Of a DNA stretch of 64,000 bases, positions 1-9,591 are shown one piece after another (positions within the stretch are counted from its first letter, which is position 1; every line of letters begins with the position of its first letter). Below the pieces are notes generated by a model. It was not told the origin of the DNA. It searched no databases and saw nothing but the letters and a program-made list of their open reading frames with translations. Position numbers and translations under genes: made by a program. This DNA is from Thermaurantiacus tibetensis (lineage in GTDB: Bacteria; Pseudomonadota; Alphaproteobacteria; Sphingomonadales; Sphingomonadaceae): assembly GCF_015354055.1 (NCBI RefSeq), contig NZ_JACHTM010000002.1:248001-312000 (forward strand). Direction: 5' to 3'.

Positions 1-359
1 AGGTTGGGGTTGGCCTTGAAGGCGGCAAGGAGCCGGATTCCGTCGGTGAAGCCGCTCTGCGCGGCGACGATGAGCGGCGTGTTCCCCTCGCGGTCGCGGG
101 CGTTCACATCCGCCCCCGACTCGATCAGGAACCGCATCCACGGCGCATCGCGGCGGCGCGTGACGATGTGGAGCGCGGTGTCGCCGCTGTCTCGGTCCCG
201 CGTGTTGATGACGACGCTGCCCGGCTTGTCGATGAGGCCCTTGGCGGCAAGCACGTCGCGGTCGCGTACTGCCTTCAGGAAGTTGAACGCATCCGAGAAC
301 TGGGCGGCCGCCGGCGCGGCGAGAAGGAGGAGGAGGAGGAGGGCGATCGGTCTTGGCAT
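1..359 (-). CDS. Exported ankyrin-repeat protein (3' end cut by window)
   Basis: The minus strand reads from an ATG at 359 off the window edge, so only the first ~119 residues are present. It begins with a clear signal peptide: MPRPIA, a run of leucines, then AAPAAA-QF as the likely cleavage site. The mature part carries ankyrin-type sequence, including GDTALHIV, FLIESGADVNARD and EGNTPLIVAAQSG. Ankyrin repeats mediate protein-protein contacts; here they should act in the periplasm. It is divergent from the SCO gene, with a 58-bp gap. Periplasmic ankyrin proteins beside SCO and YcgN-like genes are, as I recall, common in sphingomonads. The partner protein is unknown. Confidence 0.85.
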   Translation of the reverse strand, partial: MPRPIALLLLLLLAAPAAAQFSDAFNFLKAVRDRDVLAAKGLIDKPGSVVINTRDRDSGDTALHIVTRRRDAPWMRFLIESGADVNARDREGNTPLIVAAQSGFTDGIRLLAAFKANPN

Positions 360-417
360 GGCTGGTCTGCTGTGGAAGGCTACCGCAGCGCATCCGGATA
401 CTCCATAGGGCTGGCCA

Positions 418-1032
418 ATGGCCACCCGTTCGCTGAAGCTGCCTGCGCTTGCCATCCTCCTCGTTGCCGCGGCGCTTGCCGTCGCGCTCGTCCTCCTGCG
501 GCCGGGCGGAAGCGCCAAGGGGAACCTCGCCGGCAGCGCGATCGGCGGCGAATTCTCCCTCGTCGATGAGACGGGGCGGCGTGTCACCTGGTCGGGCCTC
601 GCCGGCCAGTGGCGCCTCGTCTATTTCGGCTACACTTTCTGCCCCGACGTCTGCCCGGTGGATGCCGCCAACCTCGGCGCCGGTCTCGCCCTGTTCGAGA
701 AGGAGGCCCCCCGCCGGGCCGCGACGGTGCTGCCGCTCTTCATCACCGTCGACCCCGCGCGCGACACGCCCGAGGCACTTCGCGCGTTCACCGCCAACTT
801 TCACCCGCGGCTCCTCGGGCTCACCGGCAGCGAGGAGGAGATCGCAGCGACCCTCAAGGCCTTCCGCATCTATGCGAAGAAGGTGCCAGGTGCGAGCGAG
901 GGCGCCTACCTCGTCGACCACATGGCGGTCATCTACCTGTTCGACCCCGAGGGCCGCCCGGTGGCGTTCCTCGCCGGCCCCGAGGCGAAGCCGGAGGCGG
1001 TGCGGGCGATGCTTGCCGCGCACGTGCGCTGA
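418..1032 (+). CDS. SCO1/SenC family copper chaperone
   Basis: A 204-residue thioredoxin-fold protein of the SCO family, which delivers copper to cytochrome c oxidase CuA or acts as a periplasmic thiol reductase. An N-terminal membrane anchor spans about residues 9-27. The copper-binding CxxxC lies in TFCPDVCP (Cys75, Cys79), and the third ligand is His168 in [10 protein letters not shown]. The length is normal for the family. The ATG at 418 places the anchor at the N-terminus. The stop overlaps the next start by one base (TGATG), so the two genes are probably co-translated. No oxidase genes are in view. Confidence 0.93.
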   Translation: MATRSLKLPALAILLVAAALAVALVLLRPGGSAKGNLAGSAIGGEFSLVDETGRRVTWSGLAGQWRLVYFGYTFCPDVCPVDAANLGAGLALFEKEAPRRAATVLPLFITVDPARDTPEALRAFTANFHPRLLGLTGSEEEIAATLKAFRIYAKKVPGASEGAYLVDHMAVIYLFDPEGRPVAFLAGPEAKPEAVRAMLAAHVR

Positions 1033-1505
1033 TGGCGGCGCTGCGCCAGCGCTTCTGGGAACGCTTCGGCCTGGCCGAGCTCACGCGCGCCGAATGGGAG
1101 GCGCTCTGCGACGGCTGCGGCAAATGCTGCCTCCACAAGCTCGAGGAGGAGGAGACGGGCCGGCTGTTCCGGACCAACGTCGCCTGCCGGCTGCTCGACC
1201 GCGAGACCTGCCGCTGCCGCGACTATGCCAACCGAAAGGCGCGCGTGCCCGACTGCGTCGAGCTCCGCCCCGAGCTCGTGCCCACGCTCGACTGGCTGCC
1301 GCGGAGCTGCGCCTACCGTCTCGTCGCGGAAGGCCGGCCGCTGCCGGCCTGGCACCACCTCGTCTGCGGCGACCCGGAGGCCGTGCACCGCGCGGGCGCT
1401 TCGGTGCGCGGCTGGACGGTGTGCGAGACCGAAGCCGGCGACCTCGAGGACCACATCGTCGGCGAGTCGCCGCGCCCGGCGGAACCCGGCGGGCTCAGCG
1501 CCTGA
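1032..1505 (+). CDS. YcgN/YkgJ-like cysteine-cluster protein (UPF0260)
   Basis: A 157-residue soluble protein rich in cysteines. It has a CDGCGKCC cluster near residue 20, further Cys in the [14 protein letters not shown] segment, and later Cys in CVELRPE, RSCAYRL and VCGDPEAV. This pattern fits the YcgN (UPF0260) branch of the YkgJ zinc- or iron-chelating family. The biochemical role of the family is unsettled. The start ATG overlaps the upstream SCO stop by one base, so it is probably translationally coupled. The 3' end overlaps the convergent small membrane-protein gene by 11 bp. Confidence 0.88.
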   Translation: MAALRQRFWERFGLAELTRAEWEALCDGCGKCCLHKLEEEETGRLFRTNVACRLLDRETCRCRDYANRKARVPDCVELRPELVPTLDWLPRSCAYRLVAEGRPLPAWHHLVCGDPEAVHRAGASVRGWTVCETEAGDLEDHIVGESPRPAEPGGLSA

Positions 1506-1749
1506 AGATGAGCCCGACCGCGACGAGAAGCGCGCTGCCGGCCAGCCAGACGGCCACGACGAGCGCCTGGCCCGCCACCCCGGCCTCGCCGAGCGCGTCG
1601 GCGAGCGGCTGGACGTCGGAGGCCGCGTAGCCCGACCAGCGGGCGAGGTCGAACACCAGCCGGCTTCCCTGCCGCATCCCCAGCAGCAGCAGCAGGGCGA
1701 CGAGGGTCCACGGGACGAACAGCAGGCCAAGCGCCGCCCAGGGTCTCAT
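1495..1749 (-). CDS. Small two-helix membrane protein
   Basis: An 84-residue hydrophobic protein with two likely membrane segments: one at residues 4-24 ([19 protein letters not shown]) and one near the C-terminus ([20 protein letters not shown]), ending in RR. Its ATG overlaps the stop of the HlyC/CorC gene (ATGA, 1746-1749), so it is probably translated with it and may be an accessory of that transporter. I do not recognise the family. The frame is supported by the overlap and by hydrophobicity, not by a known domain. Confidence 0.7.
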   Translation of the reverse strand: MRPWAALGLLFVPWTLVALLLLLGMRQGSRLVFDLARWSGYAASDVQPLADALGEAGVAGQALVVAVWLAGSALLVAVGLIFRR

Positions 1750-3050
1750 CCCTCCGCCTCGACCCGGCGGACGAGCAGCTTGTCGATCTTGCGCCCGTCC
1801 ATGTCGACCACCTCGAAGCGGAAGCCGTGCGCGTCGAAATGCTCGCCAGTCTCGGGGATGTGCTCGAGCGCGGCCAGCACGAAGCCGGCGACCGTCTCGT
1901 AGTCCCTCTCCTCGGAGAGCGTGAACCCGAGGCGCTCGGCGAGCTCGTCGGCCGGCATGCCGCCAGCCACCAGCAGGCTGCCGTCCTCCCGCGTCACGAT
2001 CGAAGGCTCCTCGCCCTCGTCGAGGTCGGAGCGGAACTCGCCGGCAATCGCGGCCAGCAGGTCGGATGGAGTCACGATCCCCTCGAAGTGGCCGTATTCG
2101 TCAACCACGAACGCCATCGGCACGCCCGAGTCCCTGAGCGCGGTCAGCACCGCCATCGAATCCGCGACATCCGGCACCACCGGGGCCTTGCGCATGAGCG
2201 CGCGCAGATCGAGCGGGCCGCCGGCAATGAGGGCGGCGAGCACGTCGCGCGACTGGATGATCCCGATCGGCCGGTCGACCGCGCCCTCCGCCAGCACCAG
2301 CCGGCTGTGCGGGGTCTCGCGAAGACGCGCGCGCACCACCTCCTCGGGCGCATCCGCATCGAGCCAGTCCACCTCGACCCGGGGCGTCATGACGCCCCGG
2401 GCGCTCCGGTCGGCCATGCGCATGATGCCGGTGATGAGCGCGCGCTCCTTCTCCTCGATGACGCCGGCGCTCTCGGCTTCCGCCACCACCGAGCGCAGCT
2501 CCTCCTCGGTCACCGTGGTCTCGGCCTCGCGGCTGACCCCGAACAGGCGGAAGACGAGCGCGGTCGAGGAATCGAGGAGGGAGACGACGGGTGCGAACAG
2601 CCGGGCAAGCGCCGCCATCGCAGGCGCGACGCGCGCGGCCGCCCGCTCGGGGGCCTTCAACGCCAGCTGCTTGGGCACGAGCTCGCCCACCACGAGGGAG
2701 AGATAGGTGACGACGATGATGACCACCGAGAGCGCGACCGGGCCGGCAAGCGCGGCCGGCGCGCCCAGCGCGGCAAGGCGCTCGGCGATGGGCCCTGCGA
2801 GGCGCGCGCCCGAAAAGGCGCCGTTGGCGATGCCAACGAGGGTGATGCCGACCTGCACCGCCGAGAGGAACCGGCCGGGCGCCTCGTGGAGCGCAAGCGC
2901 CGTTGCCGCCCCGCGCACGCCGCTTCGCGCCAGAAGCTGGAGACGCGGCTTCTTCGAGGAGACGATGGCAAGCTCGGCACCCGCGAACACCCCGTTGAGG
3001 AGGATGAGGGCAAGGATGAGGGCGACGTCGCCCCACGGAAAAGCGGACAT
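1746..3050 (-). CDS. HlyC/CorC (CNNM-type) transporter, DUF21-CBS-CorC
   Basis: A 434-residue inner-membrane protein. It has an N-terminal DUF21 membrane domain (about 1-185, with hydrophobic stretches from DVALILALILLNGVFAGAEL onward). A CBS-pair domain follows (about 205-325, including MTPRVEVDWL and FVVDEYGHFEGIVTPSDLL). The C-terminal CorC_HlyC domain (about 345-430) begins near DGSLLVAGGMPADELAERLG. The family includes Mg/Co efflux proteins and CNNM transporters, so divalent-cation export is the likely role; the hemolysin name is historical. I chose the ATG at 3050 because the membrane domain starts directly after it and the upstream extension is basic and featureless. Confidence 0.92.
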   Translation of the reverse strand: MSAFPWGDVALILALILLNGVFAGAELAIVSSKKPRLQLLARSGVRGAATALALHEAPGRFLSAVQVGITLVGIANGAFSGARLAGPIAERLAALGAPAALAGPVALSVVIIVVTYLSLVVGELVPKQLALKAPERAAARVAPAMAALARLFAPVVSLLDSSTALVFRLFGVSREAETTVTEEELRSVVAEAESAGVIEEKERALITGIMRMADRSARGVMTPRVEVDWLDADAPEEVVRARLRETPHSRLVLAEGAVDRPIGIIQSRDVLAALIAGGPLDLRALMRKAPVVPDVADSMAVLTALRDSGVPMAFVVDEYGHFEGIVTPSDLLAAIAGEFRSDLDEGEEPSIVTREDGSLLVAGGMPADELAERLGFTLSEERDYETVAGFVLAALEHIPETGEHFDAHGFRFEVVDMDGRKIDKLLVRRVEAEG

Positions 3051-3169
3051 GGCGCGGCGCTCGCGCTTATGCCGTGTCGGCCGGCCGCGCACAATCGGCC
3101 GACGCGGGGCTCCCGGCATCGCGAGGCCGCCACTTGGCAGCGCCGCGCCAATGCGCCACGGCGCAGGCC

Positions 3170-3931
3170 ATGCTCCACCACGTGCGCCACCGGGGCGCAG
3201 GCCGCGGCCTGCCCTTCCTCCTCGTCCACGGCTGGTGCTCGGACCATCGGGCGATGGCGCCGGTCGCCGCAGCCTTCCCCGAGCGCGAGGTCGTCTCCGT
3301 CGACCTTCCCGGTCACGGCGCCAGCCCTCCGGGGCCCGAAGTCTCCATTCCCGCCCACGCCGAGGCGCTCCTCGCGGTCGCGCCCGCGCGCGCCGTCGTC
3401 ATCGGCCATTCGATGGGCGGCCAGGTGGCGCTCGCGTTCGCTGCCAGGCACCCCGAGCGGGTGGCGGGCGCCGTCCTCCTCGACCCGGCGCACCTCCTCG
3501 CCAGCGACCGGGCGATGGAGACGGGCCGCGCGCTTGGCCAGAAGCTCGCGCGCTTCCCCCCGGCCGAGGTCGTGACCGCCTTCGCCCGCGGGATGCTGAC
3601 CGGGCCGCTCGACCCGGAGGCGGAGGCCGCCTTCGACGCCTTGGTCGCAGCCATGGCGGCCACCCCCGCCACGCTCGCCCGCGCCGAGTGGGACGCGATC
3701 CTCGCCTGGAACGGGGACGGTGGCGCGCGCGCCGCGCTCGCGGCCCTCGAGGTCCCGACGCTCGTCATCGGCTGCGACCGGCCGGTGAACCGCCTCTCGG
3801 ACCTCGCACGCGCCTCGCCGCGGGTGGCAACGGGGCAGGTGGCGTGCGCCGGGCACATGCTTCAGTTCGAGGCGATGCCGCAGGTCGAGGCCATGATCCG
3901 CCGCTGGCTTCGCCGCGCCGGCCTGGAGTAG
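3170..3931 (+). CDS. Alpha/beta-fold hydrolase
   Basis: A 253-residue alpha/beta hydrolase. Visible elements are the oxyanion-loop region LLVHGWCSDHRAM, the strand-loop VDLPGHGAS, the nucleophile elbow GHSMGG (Ser81), and a C-terminal His in CAGHMLQFE. The acid is probably the Asp in IGCDRPVN. The substrate cannot be told from the sequence. The ATG at 3170 is preferred because strand beta1 (LHHVRHRGAG) follows directly; upstream in-frame codons encode low-complexity sequence. The start is 120 bp from the divergent CorC gene. Confidence 0.88.
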   Translation: MLHHVRHRGAGRGLPFLLVHGWCSDHRAMAPVAAAFPEREVVSVDLPGHGASPPGPEVSIPAHAEALLAVAPARAVVIGHSMGGQVALAFAARHPERVAGAVLLDPAHLLASDRAMETGRALGQKLARFPPAEVVTAFARGMLTGPLDPEAEAAFDALVAAMAATPATLARAEWDAILAWNGDGGARAALAALEVPTLVIGCDRPVNRLSDLARASPRVATGQVACAGHMLQFEAMPQVEAMIRRWLRRAGLE

Positions 3932-3940
3932 AAGGGGGCC

Positions 3941-3957
3941 GTCCCCACCGGGGGGAC
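3941..3957 (+). terminator. Short GC hairpin upstream of OmpA-like gene
   Basis: The inverted repeat GTCCCC-accgg-GGGGAC lies 9 bp after the hydrolase stop and 15 bp before the OmpA-like start. It could terminate the hydrolase transcript or sit in the OmpA-like 5' leader. There is no T-run. Confidence 0.35.
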
Positions 3958-3972
3958 AAGAGAGGAGAGCAC

Positions 3973-4656
3973 ATGGAGACCCGCACCCTGACCGCCGCCG
4001 GCGCGATCGCAGCGCTGCTGCTGGCCGGCGCCTGCACCACCAATCCCGACACCGGCCAGCGGCAGATGACCCGCGGCGGCAAGGGTGCGCTCGCCGGCGC
4101 GGCAGGAGCCGCGCTCATCGGCGGCGCCATCGGCGGCCGCACCGGCGCGCTCGTCGGCGCCGGGGTCGGCTCGATCGTGGGCGGCGCGGTCGGCGGCTAC
4201 ATGGACCGGCAGGAGCGCGAGCTGCGCGCCGCCACCGCCAACACCGGGATCGAGGTCGAGCGCCGCGGCGACGAGATCCAGCTCACCTTCCCGGACAACA
4301 TCACGTTTGCGACCGGCTCGGCGATGGTGCGCCCCGAACTGCGCTCCGAGCTGCAGCAGGTGGCGAGCATCCTCAACAGCTACCCCTCGACCATCGTCGG
4401 CGTCTTCGGCCACACCGACAACACCGGCTCGGCCGCGCTCAACCAGCGCCTGTCCGAGGAACGCGCCCGCGCGGTCGCCGACACGCTCATCGGCTTTGGC
4501 GTCAATCCGGCGCGGATCGAGACCCGCGGCTTCAGCTTCAACCAGCCAGTCGCCTCCAACGACACGCCCGAAGGCCGGGCGCGGAACCGCCGGGTCGAGA
4601 TGCGGCTCATCCCGGTGACGCAGGAGCAGATCCAGGCCGGCCGCCTGCCCGGCTGA
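3973..4656 (+). CDS. OmpA-family lipoprotein with glycine-zipper domain
   Basis: A 227-residue outer-membrane lipoprotein. The signal peptide ends in LLLAGA-C with lipidated Cys21. A glycine-zipper segment follows (about 38-80, GAxxGGxIGGRTGALVGA-like). The C-terminal OmpA domain (about 105-220) has the peptidoglycan-binding features GHTDNTGS, LSEERARAVADTL and RARNRRVEM. It should link the outer membrane to peptidoglycan, like YiaD-type proteins. A strong Shine-Dalgarno (AGAGGAGAG) precedes the ATG. The gene converges on pheT, and both stops lie in one hairpin. Confidence 0.93.
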   Translation: METRTLTAAGAIAALLLAGACTTNPDTGQRQMTRGGKGALAGAAGAALIGGAIGGRTGALVGAGVGSIVGGAVGGYMDRQERELRAATANTGIEVERRGDEIQLTFPDNITFATGSAMVRPELRSELQQVASILNSYPSTIVGVFGHTDNTGSAALNQRLSEERARAVADTLIGFGVNPARIETRGFSFNQPVASNDTPEGRARNRRVEMRLIPVTQEQIQAGRLPG

Positions 4657-4673
4657 GCCCTGCCGCTCAGCCG
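4650..4673. terminator. Bidirectional hairpin containing both stop codons
   Basis: A perfect 9-bp inverted repeat, CGGCTGAGC-cctgcc-GCTCAGCCG, spans the 3' ends of the OmpA-like gene and pheT. The OmpA-like TGA lies in one arm and the pheT stop in the other. The symmetry makes it usable in both directions. No T-tract follows, so intrinsic termination is uncertain. Confidence 0.55.
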
Positions 4674-7027
4674 CGCAACACCGCCCCGAGCTTCGCCGCG
4701 GCCGCCTCGACCGCCTCCGCAAGCGCGGCAAGGTCGGCCTCGGCGAGCGTGCGCTCGCGCGGCTGGAGCGTGACACCGATGGCGAGGCTCACCTGGCCCT
4801 CGGGCACGCCGGGGCCGGTGAAGCGGTCGAAGAGCTCGACCTCGGCGACGAGCGCGCGGTCGGCCCCCGCGACGGCCCGGAGCAGCGCCTCGGCCGGCAG
4901 CGTCTCCGGCACCAGGAAGGCGAAGTCGCGCCGGACCGGCATGAGCGGGCTCGGCCGGTAGGGCGGCCGCTTCCCGCGCGAGGCCGGCACGGCATCGAGG
5001 AAGAGCTCGGCTGCGGCAACCGCACCGACGTCGCCGGCGAGCGCCGGGTGCAGCTCGCCGAAGGCGGCAAGCACGGCCTTGCCCAGCACCAACTCGGCCG
5101 AGCGCCCGGGATGGTACCAGGCGGGCCCGGGCTGGCGCGTCGCCAGCCGCTCGACCGGCGCTCCTGCCGCCGCCAGCGCGGCAAGAGCTGCCGCCTTGGC
5201 ATCGAAGGCGTCGGCCGGCCGGGCTTTGCCCGTCTTCCAGTGGCGGGGCTCGGCGTCGCCCGCGAGCAGGAGCCCGGCCGTCGGCCGCTCGCCTTCGGCA
5301 AGATAGCGCCGGCCAAGCTCGAACAGCCGCACGCTCCGCTCGCCGCGCGCCATGTTGCGCCGGGCCGCGGCAAGAAGCCCGGGCAGGAGCGACGGGCGCA
5401 TGACGGCCAGCTCGGCCGAAAGCGGGTTCACAAGCCGATGGGCCGCGCCGCCGAACCGCTCCGCCTCGGCCTCGGCGATGAAGCTCCAGGTGACGGCCTC
5501 GTCGAGCCCGCGCGCGGCAAGCGCCCGGCGCACGCGCCGCTCCTGCATCTGCGCCGGAGTCGCGACCGGCTTCGCCACGCCAGGCTCCCGGGGCAGCGGC
5601 ACGGCCGCCACCCGGTCGAGTCCGACGAGCCGGACCACCTCCTCGACGAGATCGGCCGGCCCCTCGACATCGCGCCGCCACGAGGGCACCCGCACCGCCC
5701 AGTCCCCTGCGAGGTCCCCGTCCACCGCGAAGCCCAGCCGCGCGAGGATCTCCCGCTGCTCGGCGGCAGGCACGTCGAGGCCGGAGAGCCGCGCCGTCGT
5801 CTCCGGCGCGAAGCGGATGACCCGGTCGAGCGCAGGGGGTGCGCCCACGCAGGCTGCCTCGGAGACTTCGCCGCCGCAGAGCGCCTGCATCATGGCAACC
5901 GCGAGATCGAGGCCGGGGCCGACGAAGGCCGGGTCCACTCCGCGCTCGAAGCGCGCGCGCGCGTCCGAGACGATGCCAAGCGCCCGGCCGGTGGCGCCGA
6001 TGCGGGCCGGGCTGAACCAGGCGGCCTCGACCAGAACATCGGTCGTTTCCTCCGAGACGCCCGAGTCCATGCCGCCCATGATGCCGCCGATGTCATGCAC
6101 CGCCGCCTCATCGGCGATCACGCACATGCTCTCGTCGAGCGCGTAGGTCCGGCCGTTGAGGGCGAGGAGCGTCTCGCCCGGGCGGGCGCGCCGCGCCGTG
6201 AGGCCACCCCGGAGCCGCGCGATGTCGTAGACATGCAAGGGCCGGCCGAAGCCGAGCGACATGTAGTTGGTCACATCGACGAGTGCCGAGACCGGCCGGA
6301 GACCGGCGCGCGTGAGCAGATCCTTGAGCCACTGCGGCGAAGGCCCGTTCCGCACCCCCCGGAGCGCGCGGGCAAAGAAGGCCGGGCAGCCTTCGGCATC
6401 CTCGATGGCGATCGGCACCGGGCAGGGGAAGGCCGGCGCGAGCGTGGGAACCTCCGGGGCAACCAGGCGGCCCAGCCTCGCGGCAGCAAGGTCGCGGGCG
6501 ATGCCGAAGATGCCCATGCAGTCCGCCCGGTTGGGCGTGACCGCCACCTCGATGACCGGGTCGTCGAGCCCCGCCCAGCGCGCATAGGCCGCGCCCACCG
6601 GTGCGTCCTCGGGCAGCTCGATGATGCCCTCATGGTCGTCGCCGAGCTCGAGCTCGCGCGCCGAGCACATCATGCCCCGCGACTCGACTCCGCGGATGGA
6701 GGAGACTTTCAGCGTGAGGTCGATGCCCGGCACATGGGTGCCGGGTGGCGCGAACACCCCGACGAGCCCGGCGCGGGCGTTCGGCGCGCCGCAGACCACC
6801 TGCACGGCCTCGCCGATGCCCGCATCCACCGTCAGCACCTGGAGCCTGTCCGCCTGCGGGTGGCGCTCGGCGGTCAGCACCCGGGCGATGGTGAAGGGGG
6901 CAAGGCGCTCGGCCGGGTTGGCGATGCCCTCCACCTCGAGCCCGAGCCGAGTCAGCGCATCGGCAATCGCGGCAGCATCCGCATCCGTCTCGAGGTAGCG
7001 GCGAAGCCAGGAGAGCGGCACCTTCAT
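4667..7027 (-). CDS. pheT: Phenylalanyl-tRNA synthetase beta subunit
   Basis: A 786-residue PheT, normal length for bacteria. Domains in order: N-terminal helix ([12 protein letters not shown]), EMAP/tRNA-binding OB domain (about 40-150, including [17 protein letters not shown]), B3/B4 editing domain (about 210-380), B5 domain (about 400-475), inactive synthetase-like core, and C-terminal anticodon-binding FDX-ACB domain (about 690-786). It pairs with PheS as an alpha2-beta2 enzyme that charges tRNA-Phe. The ATG at 7027 overlaps the pheS stop (ATGA), so the subunits are translationally coupled. Confidence 0.98.
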   Translation of the reverse strand: MKVPLSWLRRYLETDADAAAIADALTRLGLEVEGIANPAERLAPFTIARVLTAERHPQADRLQVLTVDAGIGEAVQVVCGAPNARAGLVGVFAPPGTHVPGIDLTLKVSSIRGVESRGMMCSARELELGDDHEGIIELPEDAPVGAAYARWAGLDDPVIEVAVTPNRADCMGIFGIARDLAAARLGRLVAPEVPTLAPAFPCPVPIAIEDAEGCPAFFARALRGVRNGPSPQWLKDLLTRAGLRPVSALVDVTNYMSLGFGRPLHVYDIARLRGGLTARRARPGETLLALNGRTYALDESMCVIADEAAVHDIGGIMGGMDSGVSEETTDVLVEAAWFSPARIGATGRALGIVSDARARFERGVDPAFVGPGLDLAVAMMQALCGGEVSEAACVGAPPALDRVIRFAPETTARLSGLDVPAAEQREILARLGFAVDGDLAGDWAVRVPSWRRDVEGPADLVEEVVRLVGLDRVAAVPLPREPGVAKPVATPAQMQERRVRRALAARGLDEAVTWSFIAEAEAERFGGAAHRLVNPLSAELAVMRPSLLPGLLAAARRNMARGERSVRLFELGRRYLAEGERPTAGLLLAGDAEPRHWKTGKARPADAFDAKAAALAALAAAGAPVERLATRQPGPAWYHPGRSAELVLGKAVLAAFGELHPALAGDVGAVAAAELFLDAVPASRGKRPPYRPSPLMPVRRDFAFLVPETLPAEALLRAVAGADRALVAEVELFDRFTGPGVPEGQVSLAIGVTLQPRERTLAEADLAALAEAVEAAAAKLGAVLRG

Positions 7028-8097
7028 GGCGCCATTCCGCCTGAGAGCGTCGGCACGTCGAGCGCGCGGAACCCATGGTGCCGGAGCCACCTGAGATCCG
7101 CGTCGAAGAAGGCCCGCAGGTCGGTCATGCCGTATTTCAGCATGGCCAGCCGGTCGATCCCGCAGCCGAAGGCGAAGCCCTGCCACTCCGCCGGGTCGAG
7201 CCCGCAGTTGGCCAGCACCCTGGGGTGGACCATGCCGGCCCCCAGAATCTCGAGCCAGGAGGCCGCGCCGCCCACCTGGAGCCGGCCGCCTTCCCAGGAG
7301 CAGCCCACGTCCACCTCGACCGAAGGCTCGGTGAAGGGGAAGAAGCTGGGCCTCAAGCGCAGCACCACGTCATCGACTCCGAAGAAGGCCTTCACGAAGG
7401 TCTCGAGCGTCCACTTCAGATGGCCCATGTGGGTGTCGCGGTCGATGACGAGACCTTCGACCTGGTGGAACATCGGCGTGTGGGTCGCGTCAGAGTCCGA
7501 GCGGTAGACGCGGCCCGGCGCGATGATGCGGATGGGCGGGCGGCCGCCCGTCATGGTCCGGATCTGGACCGGCGAGGTATGGGTGCGCAGCACCCGGCCG
7601 GGCGGGTCGCCGGCAAGGTAGAAGGTGTCGTGCATCGCCCGCGCCGGGTGCTCGGGCGGGATGTTGAGCGCCGTGAAGTTGTGCCAGTCGTCCTCGATCT
7701 CGGGCCCCTCGGCCACCGCGAAGCCGAGGTCGGCGAAGATCTCGGCCAGCTCGTCCATCACCCGGGAGATGGGGTGGATCGACCCTTGCGGCTCCGGCGG
7801 CACCGGCAGCGACATGTCCATGCGCTCGGCTTCCAGGCGGAGGGCGAGCGCCTCGGCCGCGAGTGTGCGTCGCCGTGCCTCGATTGCGGCAGAGAGTTCC
7901 TCGCGCAGCGCCTGGACGCGCGGCGCCGCGGCAAGCCGCTCGCCCGCCGGCATCCGCCCGAGTGCGCGGAGGAGGGCGGTCACCGTGCCCGCCCTGCCGA
8001 GCGCGGCGACCCGCACGGCTTCCACCGCCTCGAGCGTCTGCGCTGCCGCGAGCTCGGCCAGGTGCCGCGCGCGCAGCGCGTCCACGTCTTCGCTCAT
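7024..8097 (-). CDS. pheS: Phenylalanyl-tRNA synthetase alpha subunit
   Basis: A 357-residue PheS. It has an N-terminal coiled-coil (about 1-95) and a class II catalytic core. Motif 2 is in [20 protein letters not shown] and motif 3 in [17 protein letters not shown]. The conserved Ala that shapes the Phe pocket (GFAFG) is present; Cys replaces the more common Met in GxGI(E/D)R. It lies in the rpmI-rplT-pheS-pheT order, 25 bp after rplT, and overlaps pheT by ATGA. Confidence 0.98.
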   Translation of the reverse strand: MSEDVDALRARHLAELAAAQTLEAVEAVRVAALGRAGTVTALLRALGRMPAGERLAAAPRVQALREELSAAIEARRRTLAAEALALRLEAERMDMSLPVPPEPQGSIHPISRVMDELAEIFADLGFAVAEGPEIEDDWHNFTALNIPPEHPARAMHDTFYLAGDPPGRVLRTHTSPVQIRTMTGGRPPIRIIAPGRVYRSDSDATHTPMFHQVEGLVIDRDTHMGHLKWTLETFVKAFFGVDDVVLRLRPSFFPFTEPSVEVDVGCSWEGGRLQVGGAASWLEILGAGMVHPRVLANCGLDPAEWQGFAFGCGIDRLAMLKYGMTDLRAFFDADLRWLRHHGFRALDVPTLSGGMAP

Positions 8098-8122
8098 GCC
8101 CGGGCCCCCGCCGAGCCGTCGC

Positions 8123-8497
8123 TCAGGCCGTGGCCGGCGCGGACTCCAGCGCGCCCTTCACCTGCCCCACGATCCCGGCGAACACCTCGGGCTCGTGGAA
8201 GGCGATGTCGGCGAGCATCTTGCGGTCGAGCTCGAGGCCGGAGAGCTTCACCCCGTGCATGAAGCTCGCGTAGGTGAGCCCGAAGTCGCGGACGGCGGCG
8301 TTGATCCGCTGGATCCAGAGCCCCCGGAAAGTCCGCTTCTTCACCCGGCGATCGCGATAGGCGTACTGGCCGGCCTTCTCGACTGCCTGGCGGGCCACCT
8401 TGATGGTGTTCTTGCGCCGGCCATAGTAGCCCTTGGCCTGCTCGAGCACCCGCTTGTGCCGGGCGCGCGCGGTCACACCGCGCTTCACGCGTGCCAT
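8123..8497 (-). CDS. rplT: 50S ribosomal protein L20
   Basis: A 124-residue L20 with the diagnostic basic N-terminus [18 protein letters not shown] and the core [17 protein letters not shown]. It is an early 23S rRNA-binding assembly protein and, in many bacteria, an autoregulator of its operon. A strong Shine-Dalgarno (AGGAGATCC) precedes the ATG. It sits 10 bp after rpmI. Confidence 0.98.
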   Translation of the reverse strand: MARVKRGVTARARHKRVLEQAKGYYGRRKNTIKVARQAVEKAGQYAYRDRRVKKRTFRGLWIQRINAAVRDFGLTYASFMHGVKLSGLELDRKMLADIAFHEPEVFAGIVGQVKGALESAPATA

Positions 8498-8507
8498 GTC
8501 GGATCTC

Positions 8508-8711
8508 CTACTTCAGCCCGTAGGGCGCCCACAGCTTCACGGTGGGCGTGTCCGCGTCCGACAGCACGGAGGTGCCACGGTTCTGGCGGATATACTTGCC
8601 GTTATGGCTGATGAGCCGGTGGCGCTTGCCGGCCACCCCGTGCTTCACCTTGCCGGTGGCGGTGATCTTGAATCGCTTCTTGACCCCGCTCTTGGTCTTC
8701 AGCTTGGGCAT
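8508..8711 (-). CDS. rpmI: 50S ribosomal protein L35
   Basis: A 67-residue L35: [20 protein letters not shown] at the N-terminus and WAPYGLK at the end. The start is set by the conserved MPKLKTKS and by the AAGGAGAGG ribosome-binding site. It is the first gene of the cluster here; infC, the usual first gene, is not adjacent. Confidence 0.98.
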   Translation of the reverse strand: MPKLKTKSGVKKRFKITATGKVKHGVAGKRHRLISHNGKYIRQNRGTSVLSDADTPTVKLWAPYGLK

Positions 8712-8909
8712 TTTCCTCTCCTTGGCCGGAACGGCCTGCCTTTCGGTCGCCGCGGCAGCCCAGGGTGGCCGGGCGACCCGTGTCTCCGGGAAGCGCGGCC
8801 GCCTAACCGAACGCCGCGCGGAACGCAAGCGGTACGGGCGCCTGCGGCGGCAGCTGCGGCCGCAGCGGCGTCGGGCGGATCGGGGCCGGAGAGGCCGGCG
8901 CGGGGACGG

Positions 8910-8928
8910 GGCCGGGTCAGGCCCGGCC
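8910..8928 (-). terminator. GC hairpin at the YqgE stop codon
   Basis: An inverted repeat with 7-bp arms (8910-8916 and 8922-8928, GGCCGGG/CCCGGCC). The YqgE stop codon lies in the 5-nt loop. It may end YqgE transcription ahead of rpmI. There is no T-run. Confidence 0.4.
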
Positions 8929-9486
8929 GGCGTCAGCCACCAGCATCGCCGGGTCCACGCCGGCCTCGCGGAAGCCGCGCGCCCAGCGCTCGGCGGCCGG
9001 GGTCTCGAAGATGAGGGCGAGCGACCCGGGGCAGCTGAACCAGCCGTGGCGCGTGAGCTCGTCCTCGAGCTGGCCCTCGCCCCACCCGGCATAGCCGAGC
9101 GCTGCCACCCACTGCCGCGGCCCCCGGCCCTCGGCGATCGCCGCGAGCACGTCGCGCGTGCCGGTCACCGCCCAGCGGCCGGCGACGAAGCGCGTGTCCT
9201 GCCCCGCGAAGTCGGGCGAATGGAGCACGAAGCCGCGCTGCGGCTCGACCGGCCCGCCGGCGAGGATCGGCGCATCGGGCGCCACCCCGGGGTCGATGTC
9301 GAGCTGGGCCATGAGCTCGTGGAGGGAAATCTCCTCGAGCTCGGCGTGAAGGCACAGGCCGAAGGCGCCGCCGGGGTCGTGCGCGCACATGGCGATGACC
9401 GACCGTTCGAACCGCGGGTCACCAATCCCGGGCATCGCAAGGAGGAACTGGCCGGCGAGGTAGGGCGGGTCGGGCATGTCCTGCAT
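8917..9486 (-). CDS. YqgE/AlgH family protein (UPF0301)
   Basis: A 189-residue soluble protein of the UPF0301 family, with typical segments [27 protein letters not shown] and [15 protein letters not shown]. No established enzymatic role is known; AlgH was linked to alginate regulation in Pseudomonas. Two in-frame starts (9486 and 9477) differ by three residues. It is divergent from the peroxiredoxin and lies upstream of rpmI on the same strand, separated by about 205 bp. Confidence 0.92.
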   Translation of the reverse strand: MQDMPDPPYLAGQFLLAMPGIGDPRFERSVIAMCAHDPGGAFGLCLHAELEEISLHELMAQLDIDPGVAPDAPILAGGPVEPQRGFVLHSPDFAGQDTRFVAGRWAVTGTRDVLAAIAEGRGPRQWVAALGYAGWGEGQLEDELTRHGWFSCPGSLALIFETPAAERWARGFREAGVDPAMLVADAGRA

Positions 9487-9591
9487 CTCAAGGTAGCATC
9501 CTAGGGCGCGCCTCCGCGCCTGAACAGGTGGCACGCGCGGCTGCGCTCGGGCATAGGCCGGTGGCCCGATGGCACGGAGGAGATTCGGCAG

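Noticed and set aside
4-408. Plus-strand open frame at the left edge
   Set aside because: The opposite strand encodes a coherent signal peptide and ankyrin repeats; this frame is Arg/Ser-rich shadow sequence.
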